A stretch of 64,000 nucleotides of DNA from JBNRMR01 sp050942895 (GCA_050942895.1 JBMNOE010000001.1:186001-250000); one strand, 5' to 3'; shown: positions 18,661-27,135, numbered from the stretch's first letter. Made by a program: numbers and translations. The notes: generated from the sequence alone by a model not told the origin.

Positions 18661-18755
18661 AAGAATCCATTTTGATGATAGCCTGATCCCCGCGAAGGCA
18701 GAATAGAAGAATCCATTTTGACGATAGCCTGATCCCCGCGAAGGCAAAATAAAGG
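18618..18755 (+). repeat. Three tandem 46-base repeats across the junction of two genes
   Basis: Units at 18618-18663, 18664-18709 and 18710-18755 begin AATCCATTTTGA and differ at only a few positions. Unit 1 encodes the last residues (HFDDSLIPAKTE) and stop codon of the first oxidoreductase; unit 3 ends in AAAGGAG, the ribosome site of the second. Because 46 is not a multiple of three, units 2 and 3 are not in the coding frame and fall after the stop. Confidence 0.95.
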
Positions 18756-18762
18756 AGACACT

Positions 18763-20016
18763 ATGGCAACGGCAAAGAGCGTATGGGAACCGGGCCGGCA
18801 GGTTAAGGTGGCCGCACAGGCGGATGTGGTGGTGGCGGGCGGCGGCATCGCAGGCGTATCGGCGGCGCTGGCCGCGGCGCGCAGCGGGGCGAAAGTCATT
18901 TTGCTGGAAAAGCAATGCGCCCTGGGCGGGCTCGCCACTCTGGGGCTGATCATCATCTACTTGCCCCTGTGCGACGGATACGGCCGCAAGCTGATCGGCG
19001 GCATCGGCGAGGAACTGCTGCTAAAGTCCGTGCGGGCGGGGCAGCTAAAAAGGCCCGAGGGCAAGGAAAATCCAAGAGCCAGCATCCCCAAGTGCTGGCA
19101 AAGGGAGGCAAGCCCGGAGGAGCGCGCAAAAAAGCGCTATCAGGTGGCCTATGACGCCGCGCCCATGATGCTGGCCCTGGAGCAATTGCTGCTAAGGGAA
19201 GGAATCGACATCTGGTACGACAGCCACCTGTGCGGCTGCGGCATTGAAAACGGCCTGCTGCGCCATGTATTTGTTGAGAACAAGAGCGGACGCCTGGCGA
19301 TTTCCGCCAAAGCCTATGTGGACTGCACCGGCGACGCGGACCTATGCTTCCTGGCCGGCGAGGATACCTTCAGCAGCGACCAGAACCGCCGAAGCGGCTG
19401 GTATTTCGGCGCGGACCTGTCCCGCTGCGAGATCAATCTGCACCCCAACACCGATCCGCTTAAAGGCCCCTGCCCCGAGGGCAGCCGCTTCTACAGCGGA
19501 GACGACGGGCGCGATGTGAGCCAGTATATAATAGACATGCACAAGTTCATACTGGACAAGAGCCGCGAGTACAACCGGCGGACCGGCGCACAGGAGATTC
19601 CATTCCTGATTCCGATGATGCCGCTATTTCGCATGACGCGCAGGCTTTCGTCCGTGCGGGACATCGCTCCGAGCCATATCGGCCTTTGGATGGACGACGC
19701 CGTGGGCATGACGGGCGACTGGCGCAAGCCGGCCCTGGGTTACTGCGTGACTCTTTCCAGCCTCTATGGCCGCAAGACGGGCAATCTTCTGGCGGCCGGG
19801 CGCTGCATGGGCGCGAAGGATGACGCCTGGGATGTGCTTCGGGTTATCCCGCCATGCGCGGTGACGGGCGAAGCGGCGGGCACAGCCGCGGCGATGCTGG
19901 CGCAAAACAGAGCCTCAACCATACAGGAGCTCTCCGCCCCCTATCTTGCGGACATATTGCGCGAGCGCGGTGTTATCATAAACAAAGAGCTTCTGGAGCC
20001 GATGCAGCAGCTCTAA
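18763..20016 (+). CDS. FAD-dependent oxidoreductase (FAD_oxidored family), copy 2
   Basis: 417 residues and clearly paralogous to the gene before it: the FAD strand (ADVVVAGGGIAGVSAALAAA), the region VILLEKQCALGGLATLG and the distal FAD contact (YVDCTGDADLCFLAG) align. The C-terminal part carries AAGRCMGAKDDAWDVLRVIP, also shared. The middle regions differ more, so the two may act on different substrates or form a heteromer. The ribosome site AAGGAG comes from the third repeat unit. A terminator follows. No signal peptide is present, so it is cytoplasmic. Confidence 0.85.
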   Translation: MATAKSVWEPGRQVKVAAQADVVVAGGGIAGVSAALAAARSGAKVILLEKQCALGGLATLGLIIIYLPLCDGYGRKLIGGIGEELLLKSVRAGQLKRPEGKENPRASIPKCWQREASPEERAKKRYQVAYDAAPMMLALEQLLLREGIDIWYDSHLCGCGIENGLLRHVFVENKSGRLAISAKAYVDCTGDADLCFLAGEDTFSSDQNRRSGWYFGADLSRCEINLHPNTDPLKGPCPEGSRFYSGDDGRDVSQYIIDMHKFILDKSREYNRRTGAQEIPFLIPMMPLFRMTRRLSSVRDIAPSHIGLWMDDAVGMTGDWRKPALGYCVTLSSLYGRKTGNLLAAGRCMGAKDDAWDVLRVIPPCAVTGEAAGTAAAMLAQNRASTIQELSAPYLADILRERGVIINKELLEPMQQL

Positions 20017-20080
20017 GCCCATGCCTTGCGGCGTTCATTCATGAAACACCCCTGGGATTAGGCTGCATGAAAAAACAGAA

Positions 20081-20111
20081 AAAACGGTAAGGAGAAATTC
20101 CTTACCGTTTT
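20081..20111. terminator. Strong stem-loop terminator after the oxidoreductase pair
   Basis: A perfect 13-pair stem (AAAACGGTAAGGA with TCCTTACCGTTTT) has a five-base loop. A- and T-rich flanks inside the stem allow function from either strand. Confidence 0.8.
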
Positions 20112-20498
20112 ACATAAGAGCATGAAAGATATAGCAAAACAGCTTTATCTGTTCTGTATTTTATTATTGATTGCGGCTCAACAAAATGGAGGGTCGCCAT
20201 TTTTATCAAAAGCATTTTCACCATGCCAATCTTTTTCACGGCCTTGAAAGACGCGGGACTATTTTTATTACAACCGCCGTTTACAAAAGATGGTTCGGCT
20301 TCTTTAAAAGCATAAGAAAGCAACCTTCATTTAGTGAGATCTCTCCTTTTCAAACGCCCACATTCGAGCAGCTTCACAAATATCGTCACTGTTTACTGTT
20401 CTCAATAATAAACCGGGTGCGCGAAGCTCCATCTTTAACCGCCATTCACTTGGTCAATCTCATATCATTTCGCGCTTCAATCCCCGCGCCCTATTTCT
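20112..20498. other. Intergenic stretch without recognised features
   Basis: This A+T-richer stretch separates the oxidoreductase terminator from the end of hflX. Short open frames exist on both strands, but none has a ribosome site or a recognisable product. A hflX terminator was not identified with confidence. Confidence 0.5.
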
Positions 20499-22259
20499 TT
20501 ATTCCTTCATCATCTTCTGGACTCTCCCAAATGATACCTGATCCATCGTGAATTTTATCCTGCTGCCCTCGTCCTCGTAATCTTCCGACAGCACATTGCC
20601 GTATTTATGTATGAATGCCTGCACATTGCCCTTTGCATAGGGCACCAGCAGCTCTGCAGTCACCTGGTTTTCAAGCACCATTTCTTCGATTGCTTCCAGA
20701 AGCTGATCCAGCCCCGTGCCTTCGGCGGCGGATATGGCCACCGCTTCCCTTAGGGAAAAGCCCGGCAGGAACCCCGCTTTGTCCATCTTGTTATAGGCGA
20801 TTATTCGCTTTTTATCCTTAGCGCCAAGTTGGGCCAGAACATCGTCAACCACCTCCTGCTGCTGGGCGGCATTCGGGTTGGATATATCAGCCACTATCAC
20901 CAGCAGATCAGCAAAAAGAGCCTCCTCCAGTGTTGACTTGAATGCGTCAACCAGCGCGTGGGGCAGTTTGCTTATAAAGCCGACTGTATCAACCAGAAGG
21001 CATGGGCTTCCGCCGGGCAGTTCTATCGACCTAGTGAGGGGGTCCAGCGTCGCAAAGAGCGCATCCTGCACAAAAGCGCTGGCTCCGCTCAAGGCGTTCA
21101 GCAATGTGGACTTGCCGGAGTTGGTGTAGCCCACCAAGGCTACCACAGGCACCTCGTTGCGTTCCCGGCGGGCTCTGTTGGTGGCTCTGCGCTTTTCAAT
21201 TTCCTTTATCTCCCGCTCAAGCTGGCCTATTCTGTGGCGAATATGCCGCCTGTCTGTTTCCAGCTTTGTTTCCCCGGGGCCCCTCGTGCCGATTCCTCCG
21301 CCCAGCCTTGAAAGCGCTATGCCCAGGCCGGTGAGCCTTGACGAGTTATACTTAAGCTGGGCCAGTTCCACCTGCAGCTTGCCCTCCCGGGATTTTGCCC
21401 TGCCGGCGAATATGTCCAAAATCAGCATCGTCCTGTCGATCACACGGCAGCCGATTATGTTCTCCAAGTTTCTGATCTGCGCACCGCTCAGCTCATCGTT
21501 GAATATGCAAAGCTGGGCATCCCGCGACTGCGCCTCAAGCGAAATCTCCTGAGCTTTCCCCTTGCCGATGTATGTCGCCGGGTCCCTTGAAGGCTTCTTT
21601 TGGGTGACAAAGCCTAGAACCTCCACTCCCGCTGTCTGAGCCAGGCTGAAAAGCTCCTTCATGGACTCGCTCTCCTCGTCCTCCAGGCCTATCAGAAGCG
21701 CTTTTTCAATCGCACTTTCCTCCTGCAGCTCCTTGCCGATGACGGCGTCCACCTCGTATATGCGCGCCATCCACTCCTGCTGGGGAATCTGATATATTCC
21801 CACAGGCTCCTCCACCTGAGCTCTAACGGTACCGCTGTCGCCAATCGCCAAGAATGCACAGCTTATTGCGCTGGGTTTTCCGTCCCTGACGGACAGGGCC
21901 GCCATAGCGTCAAAGCGCATGTTCACTAAAGACTGGATATCCACCGGTGAAAGAAGGGCGGTGCTCTCCGGGTGGGTGTGGATGCACCTTAGGCCCGAAA
22001 GCCTCTGAGCATTTCTGCGCAGCCTGATGTTCTGAAGGGCAACGGTGGATGAATCGCCGATGCTTATATCCACAACGCCGCCGGCCCGGTTAATGTAAAC
22101 GGATATCTCCCTGCCTAAAATCCCGGTGTATTTTGCCATGGCGGCAAGCAGCTCAATGGAAGCAAATTGATCCCTGTCGGTCTCAATTTCGTAAAGTGAC
22201 TCCATCTCCGCCAAGAGCGAGCTTCTTATGCCTTCGGTTTTTCCGTTTATCATAAACAT
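20499..22259 (-). CDS. hflX: HflX ribosome-associated GTPase with N-terminal JAMM-like domain
   Basis: 586 residues. The HflX nucleotide-binding subdomain (about 186-365, with RLGGGIGTRGPGETKLE) is followed by a G domain: G1 GYTNSGKS (377-384), G3 DTVGF (424-428), G4 NKMD (490-493). HflX splits stalled 70S ribosomes and aids recovery from stress. The N-terminal ~185 residues are absent from the ~430 residue enterobacterial protein. They hold H94-T-H96, seven residues, S104, two residues, D107, plus E51, the full JAMM metal-site pattern. Similar long HflX proteins occur in clostridia. The gene stands alone after the ribosomal cluster, with a terminator between. Confidence 0.95.
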   Translation of the reverse strand: MFMINGKTEGIRSSLLAEMESLYEIETDRDQFASIELLAAMAKYTGILGREISVYINRAGGVVDISIGDSSTVALQNIRLRRNAQRLSGLRCIHTHPESTALLSPVDIQSLVNMRFDAMAALSVRDGKPSAISCAFLAIGDSGTVRAQVEEPVGIYQIPQQEWMARIYEVDAVIGKELQEESAIEKALLIGLEDEESESMKELFSLAQTAGVEVLGFVTQKKPSRDPATYIGKGKAQEISLEAQSRDAQLCIFNDELSGAQIRNLENIIGCRVIDRTMLILDIFAGRAKSREGKLQVELAQLKYNSSRLTGLGIALSRLGGGIGTRGPGETKLETDRRHIRHRIGQLEREIKEIEKRRATNRARRERNEVPVVALVGYTNSGKSTLLNALSGASAFVQDALFATLDPLTRSIELPGGSPCLLVDTVGFISKLPHALVDAFKSTLEEALFADLLVIVADISNPNAAQQQEVVDDVLAQLGAKDKKRIIAYNKMDKAGFLPGFSLREAVAISAAEGTGLDQLLEAIEEMVLENQVTAELLVPYAKGNVQAFIHKYGNVLSEDYEDEGSRIKFTMDQVSFGRVQKMMKE

Positions 22260-22330
22260 GCACCTGCCTTTTTCTTTTTTTCTTTCTTTTGTTCGTTATT
22301 TTAGTCGCTTACCGGATATAAAAATAGAAA

Positions 22331-22369
22331 AAGCCTGCTTTTGCATTTTCAAAATAACAAAAACAGGCT
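22331..22369 (-). terminator. Terminator of the ribosomal protein cluster
   Basis: On the - strand AGCCTG and adjoining T residues pair with AAAAGCAGGCT across an A+T-rich loop, followed by TTTTTCT. It lies about 20 bases after the rplQ stop codon. Confidence 0.75.
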
Positions 22370-22389
22370 CTTACTTTTTACAATGGATA

Positions 22390-22899
22390 CTAAACCAGCT
22401 CTATGATGACCATTTCAGCGGCATCGCCCCTGCGGGGGCCTTTACGGATTATACGGGTGTATCCGCCGCCCTGGCCGGTCTTTTCCCTGCGCTCACGGTA
22501 TTTGGGGCCGTATTCGCGGAAGATCTTCTCCACCAGCGGGTTTTTGATATCCTTCGTGCGCTCAATGAAGTCGTGCTTATCCTCCTCCGGAAGCCGCATA
22601 TGGGGAATCCGGTAAAGATAGGACAGCATCGCCCTTCTGGCAGTGAGCTTTGACGGCGCGTCGTTCACAAATGTGACCTCAACCGTCTGGCCTTTTTCGT
22701 TGTTTGTCTGCTTGGTAACTTCAACTGTATTATCATATTCATTCGCAGCCATCGTGATGAACTTCTCGGCTATCTTGCGAATTTCCTTTGCCCTTTCAAG
22801 GGTCGTTTCCAGCTTGCCGTACCAGAGGAAATATGTGACCTGATTGCGAAGCAACGCCTGGCGCTGATCGGCAGGTCTTCCCATTTTACGCTGAGCCAT
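22390..22899 (-). CDS. rplQ: 50S ribosomal protein L17
   Basis: 169 residues from MAQRKMGRP, with GGAGG 11 bases upstream; an in-frame upstream start is less likely. L17 lines the peptide exit region. The usual length is about 115-130 residues. Here there is an insertion of about 33 residues after the first helices (around NTVEVTKQTNNEKGQTVEV) and a longer segment before the conserved end GGYTRIIRKGPRRGDAAEM. This form is seen in several clostridial lineages. It is the last gene of the alpha operon. Confidence 0.95.
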   Translation of the reverse strand: MAQRKMGRPADQRQALLRNQVTYFLWYGKLETTLERAKEIRKIAEKFITMAANEYDNTVEVTKQTNNEKGQTVEVTFVNDAPSKLTARRAMLSYLYRIPHMRLPEEDKHDFIERTKDIKNPLVEKIFREYGPKYRERREKTGQGGGYTRIIRKGPRRGDAAEMVIIELV

Positions 22900-22922
22900 T
22901 GTTGTAAGTTCCTCCTTACTAA

Positions 22923-23867
22923 TCAATCATCATTCTGATTCAACCGAAGCCCTAATGCGGCAAGCTTCTGCTCGACTTCCTCGAGGGATTTCTTGCCGAG
23001 ATTGCGAACCTTCATCATCTCTTCCTCGTTGCGCTGTATCAGCTCATACACGGTGTTGATGTTCGCGCGCTTAAGACAGTTATATGCACGCACTGAAAGG
23101 TCCAACTCCTCGATTGTCATAACCTGGACTTTTTCGAGTTTCTTGTCTTCCGGCTCGCTAAAGTCTATCGGGATCACATTGTCGGACAGGTAGACGAACA
23201 GCATCAACTGCTCTGTCAGCAGCTTCGCCGCGCTTGATACCGCCTCGTCCGGCTTGATTGAGCCGTCCGTCCAGACCTCCAGCGTCAGCTTGTCATAGTC
23301 TGTCACCTGACCCACACGGGTATCCTCTATCTGGTAGTTCACCTTGAAAACAGGCGTAAATATTGAATCTATCGGGATTACGCCAATGGGCAGGCCGTTT
23401 TTCTTGTTCTTATCGGCGCTCACATAGCCCCTGCCATTTTCAAGGGTCATCTCCATTGAAAGCTTCGCACCTTCGCTCAAAGTGGCGATGATCAGATCCT
23501 TGTTGATGATCTCGACCTCTTCGTCCGCCACGATATCGCCCGCTGTGATCACCGTGGGACCAACCGCGCTAACCGTCACGGTCTTTACGGCTTCGGAGAA
23601 AACCTTGGCCGAAAGCTGCTTGAGATTCAATACTATCTCGGTGACGTCTTCTTTGACGCCCGGAACAGTGGAGAACTCCTTCAGCACGCCGTCTATGCGC
23701 ACAGTGGATATCGCCGCGCCGGGAAGGCTTGAAAGAAGCACCCTGCGAAGCGAGTTTCCAAGAGTTATGCCAAAGCCCCTTTCCAAAGGTTCCACCACAA
23801 ACTTGCCGTAACAGCCGTCGTCCGCCATTTCTACGCACTCAATCTTAGGCTTTTCCATTTCTATCAT
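22923..23867 (-). CDS. rpoA: RNA polymerase alpha subunit
   Basis: 314 residues. The N-terminal dimerisation domain carries the signature PLERGFGITLGNSLRRVLLS (about residues 26-45). The C-terminal domain, which contacts DNA and activators, has the helix-hairpin-helix LDLSVRAYNCLKRANINTV and VRNLGKKSLEEVEQKL. GGAGG lies upstream of the ATG at a rather long spacing of 13 bases. It stands between rpsD and rplQ as in other Firmicutes. Confidence 0.98.
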   Translation of the reverse strand: MIEMEKPKIECVEMADDGCYGKFVVEPLERGFGITLGNSLRRVLLSSLPGAAISTVRIDGVLKEFSTVPGVKEDVTEIVLNLKQLSAKVFSEAVKTVTVSAVGPTVITAGDIVADEEVEIINKDLIIATLSEGAKLSMEMTLENGRGYVSADKNKKNGLPIGVIPIDSIFTPVFKVNYQIEDTRVGQVTDYDKLTLEVWTDGSIKPDEAVSSAAKLLTEQLMLFVYLSDNVIPIDFSEPEDKKLEKVQVMTIEELDLSVRAYNCLKRANINTVYELIQRNEEEMMKVRNLGKKSLEEVEQKLAALGLRLNQNDD

Positions 23868-23915
23868 AATATAAGACTAACCTCCTGCAAAAGTAGTGAA
23901 ATAAACGGACAAGTC

Positions 23916-24542
23916 TTATCTGGAATAAAACTCGACGATCAAATGCTCTTCAATGGTCAGGTCGATATCCTCTCTTGTGGGGAGTGCCGACACAGTGCCC
24001 TGGAGGTTTTGCGCGTCAAGGGTGAGCCACTTGGGCACAAGCTTGCCTGTGCCTTCGCGCAGCGCCTTGAACTGCTCAACGTCGTAACTGCGCTCGCGTA
24101 TGGCGATGACATCGTTTAAACCAACCTGATAGGAGGCGATGTTAACCTTATTGCCGTTCACGCTCACATGTCCGTGGAGAATGAACTGACGGGCCTGAGC
24201 CCTTGAATTACCAAAGCCGAGGCGGTAAACCACATTGTCCAACCTGAGCTCCAGCATCTGAAGCATGTTTTCGCCTGTGACGCCCTTCATGTTTTCAGCC
24301 TTGTCGAAATATCTTCTGAACTGCCTCTCCAGCACGCCGTAGGCCCTTCTGACCTTCTGCTTTTCGCGAAGCTGGGAACCATATTCACTCATCTTACGGG
24401 CTCTTGCCTGGCCGTGCTCTCCCGGAGGGGTCGCCCTGCGGCTGACTGCGCACTTGGGGCCGTAGCATCTGTCGCCCTTCAAAAACAGCTTGGTGCCTTC
24501 GCGGCGGCAAAGGCGGCAAACCGAATCAGTATATCTTGCCAT
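23916..24542 (-). CDS. rpsD: 30S ribosomal protein S4
   Basis: 208 residues from MARYTDSVCRL, with GGAGG seven bases before the ATG. The N-terminus has a four-Cys zinc knuckle (CRLCRREG, then CYGPKC), so this is the zinc-binding form. The S4 RNA-binding fold follows (LELRLDNVVYRLGFGNSRAQ). S4 starts 16S assembly and in many bacteria controls its own operon by binding mRNA. Confidence 0.97.
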   Translation of the reverse strand: MARYTDSVCRLCRREGTKLFLKGDRCYGPKCAVSRRATPPGEHGQARARKMSEYGSQLREKQKVRRAYGVLERQFRRYFDKAENMKGVTGENMLQMLELRLDNVVYRLGFGNSRAQARQFILHGHVSVNGNKVNIASYQVGLNDVIAIRERSYDVEQFKALREGTGKLVPKWLTLDAQNLQGTVSALPTREDIDLTIEEHLIVEFYSR

Positions 24543-24555
24543 TTGTTTACCTCCC

Positions 24556-24957
24556 TTACACTCTTCTGCGCTTAGGCGGACGGCACCCATTATGGGGAAC
24601 AGGCGTCATGTCCTTGATCATCGTCACTTCAAGGCCAGCAGCCTGAAGCGAACGGATCGCGGCTTCGCGCCCGGAGCCGGGGCCCTTCACATAAACTTCA
24701 ACGGTCTTAAGCCCATGCTCCATAGCGGCCTTAGCAGCGGTTTCTGCTGCCATCTGCGCGGCAAAAGGAGTGGACTTCTTGCTTCCGCGGAAGCCGAGGC
24801 CCCCTGCAGACGCCCATGAAATCGCGTTGCCCTGAGTGTCTGTGATAGTTACTATCGTATTGTTGAAAGACGAGCGGATGTGCGCCGCGCCACGCTCGAT
24901 GTTCTTGCGCTCTCTGCGGCGGCGTACCACGCGCTTGCCCTTTGTAGTTTTAGCCAC
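24556..24957 (-). CDS. rpsK: 30S ribosomal protein S11
   Basis: 133 residues, ending in the conserved PVPHNGCRPPKRRRV. The central HIRSSFNNTIVTITDTQGN and GFRGSKKSTPFAAQ are diagnostic. S11 lies on the platform of the small subunit at the mRNA exit. It sits between rpsM and rpsD with gaps of under 20 bases. Confidence 0.98.
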   Translation of the reverse strand: MAKTTKGKRVVRRRRERKNIERGAAHIRSSFNNTIVTITDTQGNAISWASAGGLGFRGSKKSTPFAAQMAAETAAKAAMEHGLKTVEVYVKGPGSGREAAIRSLQAAGLEVTMIKDMTPVPHNGCRPPKRRRV

Positions 24958-24975
24958 GTTTCATATCCTCCTTGT

Positions 24976-25350
24976 CTATCTGCCTTTTTTCTTGCCGGCG
25001 GCGCTGCGCTTGGGGCCCTTGCGTGTGCGCGCGTTCTGCTTGGAGGACTGGCCTCTCACTGGCAGATTGCGGCGGTGGCGGACTCCGCGGTAGCAGCCTA
25101 TCTCAACAAGGCGCTTGATATTCAGCGAGACTTCCCTTCTCAGGTCACCTTCCACCTTCACATGGTGGTCGATATAATCGCGCAGCTTTGAAATGTCGTC
25201 TTCTGTCAGGTCTGTCACCCTGGTGTCGGGGCTTACGCCGGTCTCTTTCAGTATCGTCTGGGAGGTCTTTAAACCTATGCCGTAGATATATGTCAAACCG
25301 ATTTCAACACGCTTTGCCCTGGGAAGGTCTACACCTGCTATTCTTGCCAT
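24976..25350 (-). CDS. rpsM: 30S ribosomal protein S13
   Basis: 124 residues. It begins MARIAGVDLPRAKRVEIG and carries the helix-two-turn-helix and the basic tail (RGVRHRRNLPVRGQ, ARTRKGPKR) that reaches P-site tRNA. It follows a 279-base spacer after rpmJ, which is unusually long for this cluster. Confidence 0.98.
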   Translation of the reverse strand: MARIAGVDLPRAKRVEIGLTYIYGIGLKTSQTILKETGVSPDTRVTDLTEDDISKLRDYIDHHVKVEGDLRREVSLNIKRLVEIGCYRGVRHRRNLPVRGQSSKQNARTRKGPKRSAAGKKKGR

Positions 25351-25578
25351 TGTGCCTGAACACCTCCGGTATTTTTCGTCGCGCTTTTGCGCATAAATGT
25401 TGTTTTTATATATAAAAGAGTGTGAATCACCCGCGGGTAAGGCAGGTGCAGCCGCATCACGCTTCTTCTATTGCGAGTTTTGTGAAAATTTTAAGCTTTT
25501 CTTACTTTAGTGCGTCGCTTTTCGGGCAGCATCTTCCTCTTATGGAATATATTGCCCCAAAAGCTACGCTTTTACACC

Positions 25579-25618
25579 ATCAAAAGCGAATGCGCGATTG
25601 ATGCGCTTCGCTTTTGAT
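25579..25618 (-). promoter_or_regulatory. Inverted repeat in the rpmJ-rpsM spacer
   Basis: On the - strand ATCAAAAGCGAAGCG pairs with the later CGCATTCGCTTTTGAT, with one bulged base and a short loop. No T-run follows. The rest of the spacer 25351-25629 holds no gene that I can support. It could mark an mRNA processing or regulatory site between the spc and alpha groups. Confidence 0.5.
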
Positions 25619-25629
25619 ATCTTCTTTTA

Positions 25630-25743
25630 CTAGCCCTGCTTCTGCTTGTGCTTGGGATTTTCGCAGATGATCATCACATGGCCTTTGCGCCTGATAATCT
25701 TGCACTTTTCGCACATGGGCTTTACGGATGGTCTGACCTTCAT
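25630..25743 (-). CDS. rpmJ: 50S ribosomal protein L36 (zinc type)
   Basis: 37 residues: MKVRPSVKPMCEKC at the start and NPKHKQKQG at the end. Two Cys, a later Cys and a His (MCEKC, IICENPKH) form the zinc ribbon of this small exit-side protein. GGAGG lies seven bases before the ATG. A longer frame overlapping it on the same strand is not real. Confidence 0.97.
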   Translation of the reverse strand: MKVRPSVKPMCEKCKIIRRKGHVMIICENPKHKQKQG

Positions 25744-25813
25744 TGTAAATTCCTCCAGTTGATGATTCTTCCGATTCCCGCAAGGTGCTTTGCTCTATTA
25801 AAAGCTTTGCTCA

Positions 25814-26038
25814 TTACGAGCCCTTGCCACGCCAGGTGATCCTTCCCTTGGTCAGGTCATAAGGCGAAAGCTCTATGGTTACCCTGTCCCCAGGCAAAAT
25901 CCTGATGAAATTCATCCTCAGCTTGCCGGAAATATGGGCCAATATCTTGTGACCATTGGGCAGTTCCACTTGAAAAACGGCATTTGGGTAGGCCTCGGTA
26001 ACGATGCCTTCGACTTCTATAACGTCTTCTTTGGACAA
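25814..26038 (-). CDS. infA: Translation initiation factor IF-1
   Basis: 74 residues making one OB-fold S1-like domain: MSKEDVIEVEGIVTEAYPNA, then GHKILAHISGKLRMNFIRIL and GDRVTIELSPYDLTKGRI. IF-1 blocks the ribosomal A site during initiation. Its start lies one base after the stop of the KOW-protein gene, so translation is probably coupled. Confidence 0.98.
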   Translation of the reverse strand: MSKEDVIEVEGIVTEAYPNAVFQVELPNGHKILAHISGKLRMNFIRILPGDRVTIELSPYDLTKGRITWRGKGS

Positions 26039-26039
26039 A

Positions 26040-26339
26040 TTAACCCTCCTTGCCCTTCATGGTAATGTCCTGTCTGATCTCGTCAAGCGCCTTGGCGATC
26101 TCAAAATCAAACGCTATCTTTTTACCTGAAAACTTTTCAGCCAAACCATCCAGCACATATGGCGTGCCCTTGATGTGTTTAACCTTTTTCTTTTTAGGAT
26201 TGTTCAACGGCCTTCTCGTTCCATCCACCAGCATAACATAGCCATCGGCCAAGGTTTCATGCACCACATATAAGGCGCCCTTGTCATGTCCGGCCCTTGA
26301 AACACATACACGACCAACTTCTATATATTCTACACTCAT
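26040..26339 (-). CDS. KOW-domain RNA-binding protein (L14e-like)
   Basis: 99 residues. The N-terminus forms a KOW motif (VGRVCVSRAGHDKGALYVV), as in L14e/L6e-type proteins; a lysine-rich stretch (NNPKKKKVKHIKG) follows. It is a known clostridial gene between map and infA, usually named only as a KOW RNA-binding protein, presumably linked to the ribosome. Its start overlaps the map stop by four bases, which points to translational coupling. Confidence 0.85.
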   Translation of the reverse strand: MSVEYIEVGRVCVSRAGHDKGALYVVHETLADGYVMLVDGTRRPLNNPKKKKVKHIKGTPYVLDGLAEKFSGKKIAFDFEIAKALDEIRQDITMKGKEG

Positions 26340-27112
26340 CCTGTAAATCCTTCTTGCAATTCATCAGGAAGGGTAAGAATTACCGGCAGACCCTTGGTTA
26401 CCAGCAAAGTATGCTCATAATGAGCCGCTAAAGAGCCGTCCTTCGTAAACACGATCCATTTATCCTCGCCCAAAGAGACTGCGGGCTTTCCGGCGGTTAT
26501 CATGGGCTCAACAGCGATAGTCATGCCCTCGCTAAGCCTGATGCCCGTGCCCTTCGTTCCGTAGTTTGGCACCTCCGGGTCTTCGTGCATATTCCTGCCG
26601 ATTCCGTGGCCGCAAAGCTCTCTTACCACCCCATAGCCGAAGGCCTCCACATAGCTTTGAACCGCGTGGCCGATGTCATTCAGCCTTGCGCCGTGGCGTA
26701 TCACCTTGAATGCCTCCCAGAAGGCTTCCTCGGTGCGCTTGATCAAAAGCTGAGCCTCCTCGGATATATCGCCCACGGGAATCGTCAGGGCGCTGTCGCC
26801 GTGGTATCCGTTCACTATGGCGCCGCAGTCGATGGAGATTATCTGCCCATCACGCAGCAGCCTCTTTCGTGAGGGTATGCCGTGGACGACCTCGCCGTCA
26901 ATAGATGCGCAAATGCTTGCCGGGAAACCGTTGTAACCCTTGAAGGATGGCTTGGCCCCCGCATTTGTGATGACCTCCTCTGCGATGACATCCAGATCCA
27001 TCGTGGATATCCCCGGCCTGACCGCCGCTTTCACAGCGCAAAGAGCGTCATACACCACCTTGCCCGCAAGCTTCATGTTGGCAACAGCCGCTGCCGATTT
27101 AATTGAAACCAT
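26336..27112 (-). CDS. map: Methionine aminopeptidase, type I
   Basis: 258 residues. The two-metal site is visible: Asp95 and Asp106 (SIDCGAIVNGYHGDSA), His169 (ELCGHGIGRNMHEDP), Glu202 (TIAVEPM) and a Glu near HYEHTLLVT. It removes the initiator Met from new proteins. It follows adk by 23 bases and overlaps the KOW-protein gene, the standard Firmicutes order. Confidence 0.97.
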   Translation of the reverse strand: MVSIKSAAAVANMKLAGKVVYDALCAVKAAVRPGISTMDLDVIAEEVITNAGAKPSFKGYNGFPASICASIDGEVVHGIPSRKRLLRDGQIISIDCGAIVNGYHGDSALTIPVGDISEEAQLLIKRTEEAFWEAFKVIRHGARLNDIGHAVQSYVEAFGYGVVRELCGHGIGRNMHEDPEVPNYGTKGTGIRLSEGMTIAVEPMITAGKPAVSLGEDKWIVFTKDGSLAAHYEHTLLVTKGLPVILTLPDELQEGFTG

Positions 27113-27135
27113 TTTTTGCCCCTTTTTCGCTTACC

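Noticed and set aside
18618..18755. CRISPR-like reading of the three 46-base repeats
   Set aside because: The units are directly joined with no spacers and include a stop codon and a ribosome site.
20171..20551. 126-codon + strand frame in the gap before hflX
   Set aside because: No ribosome site, and its end runs antisense through the hflX C-terminus.
25580..25783. 67-codon - strand frame over rpmJ
   Set aside because: Shifted frame of the real L36 gene, which has a GGAGG site and the zinc motif.
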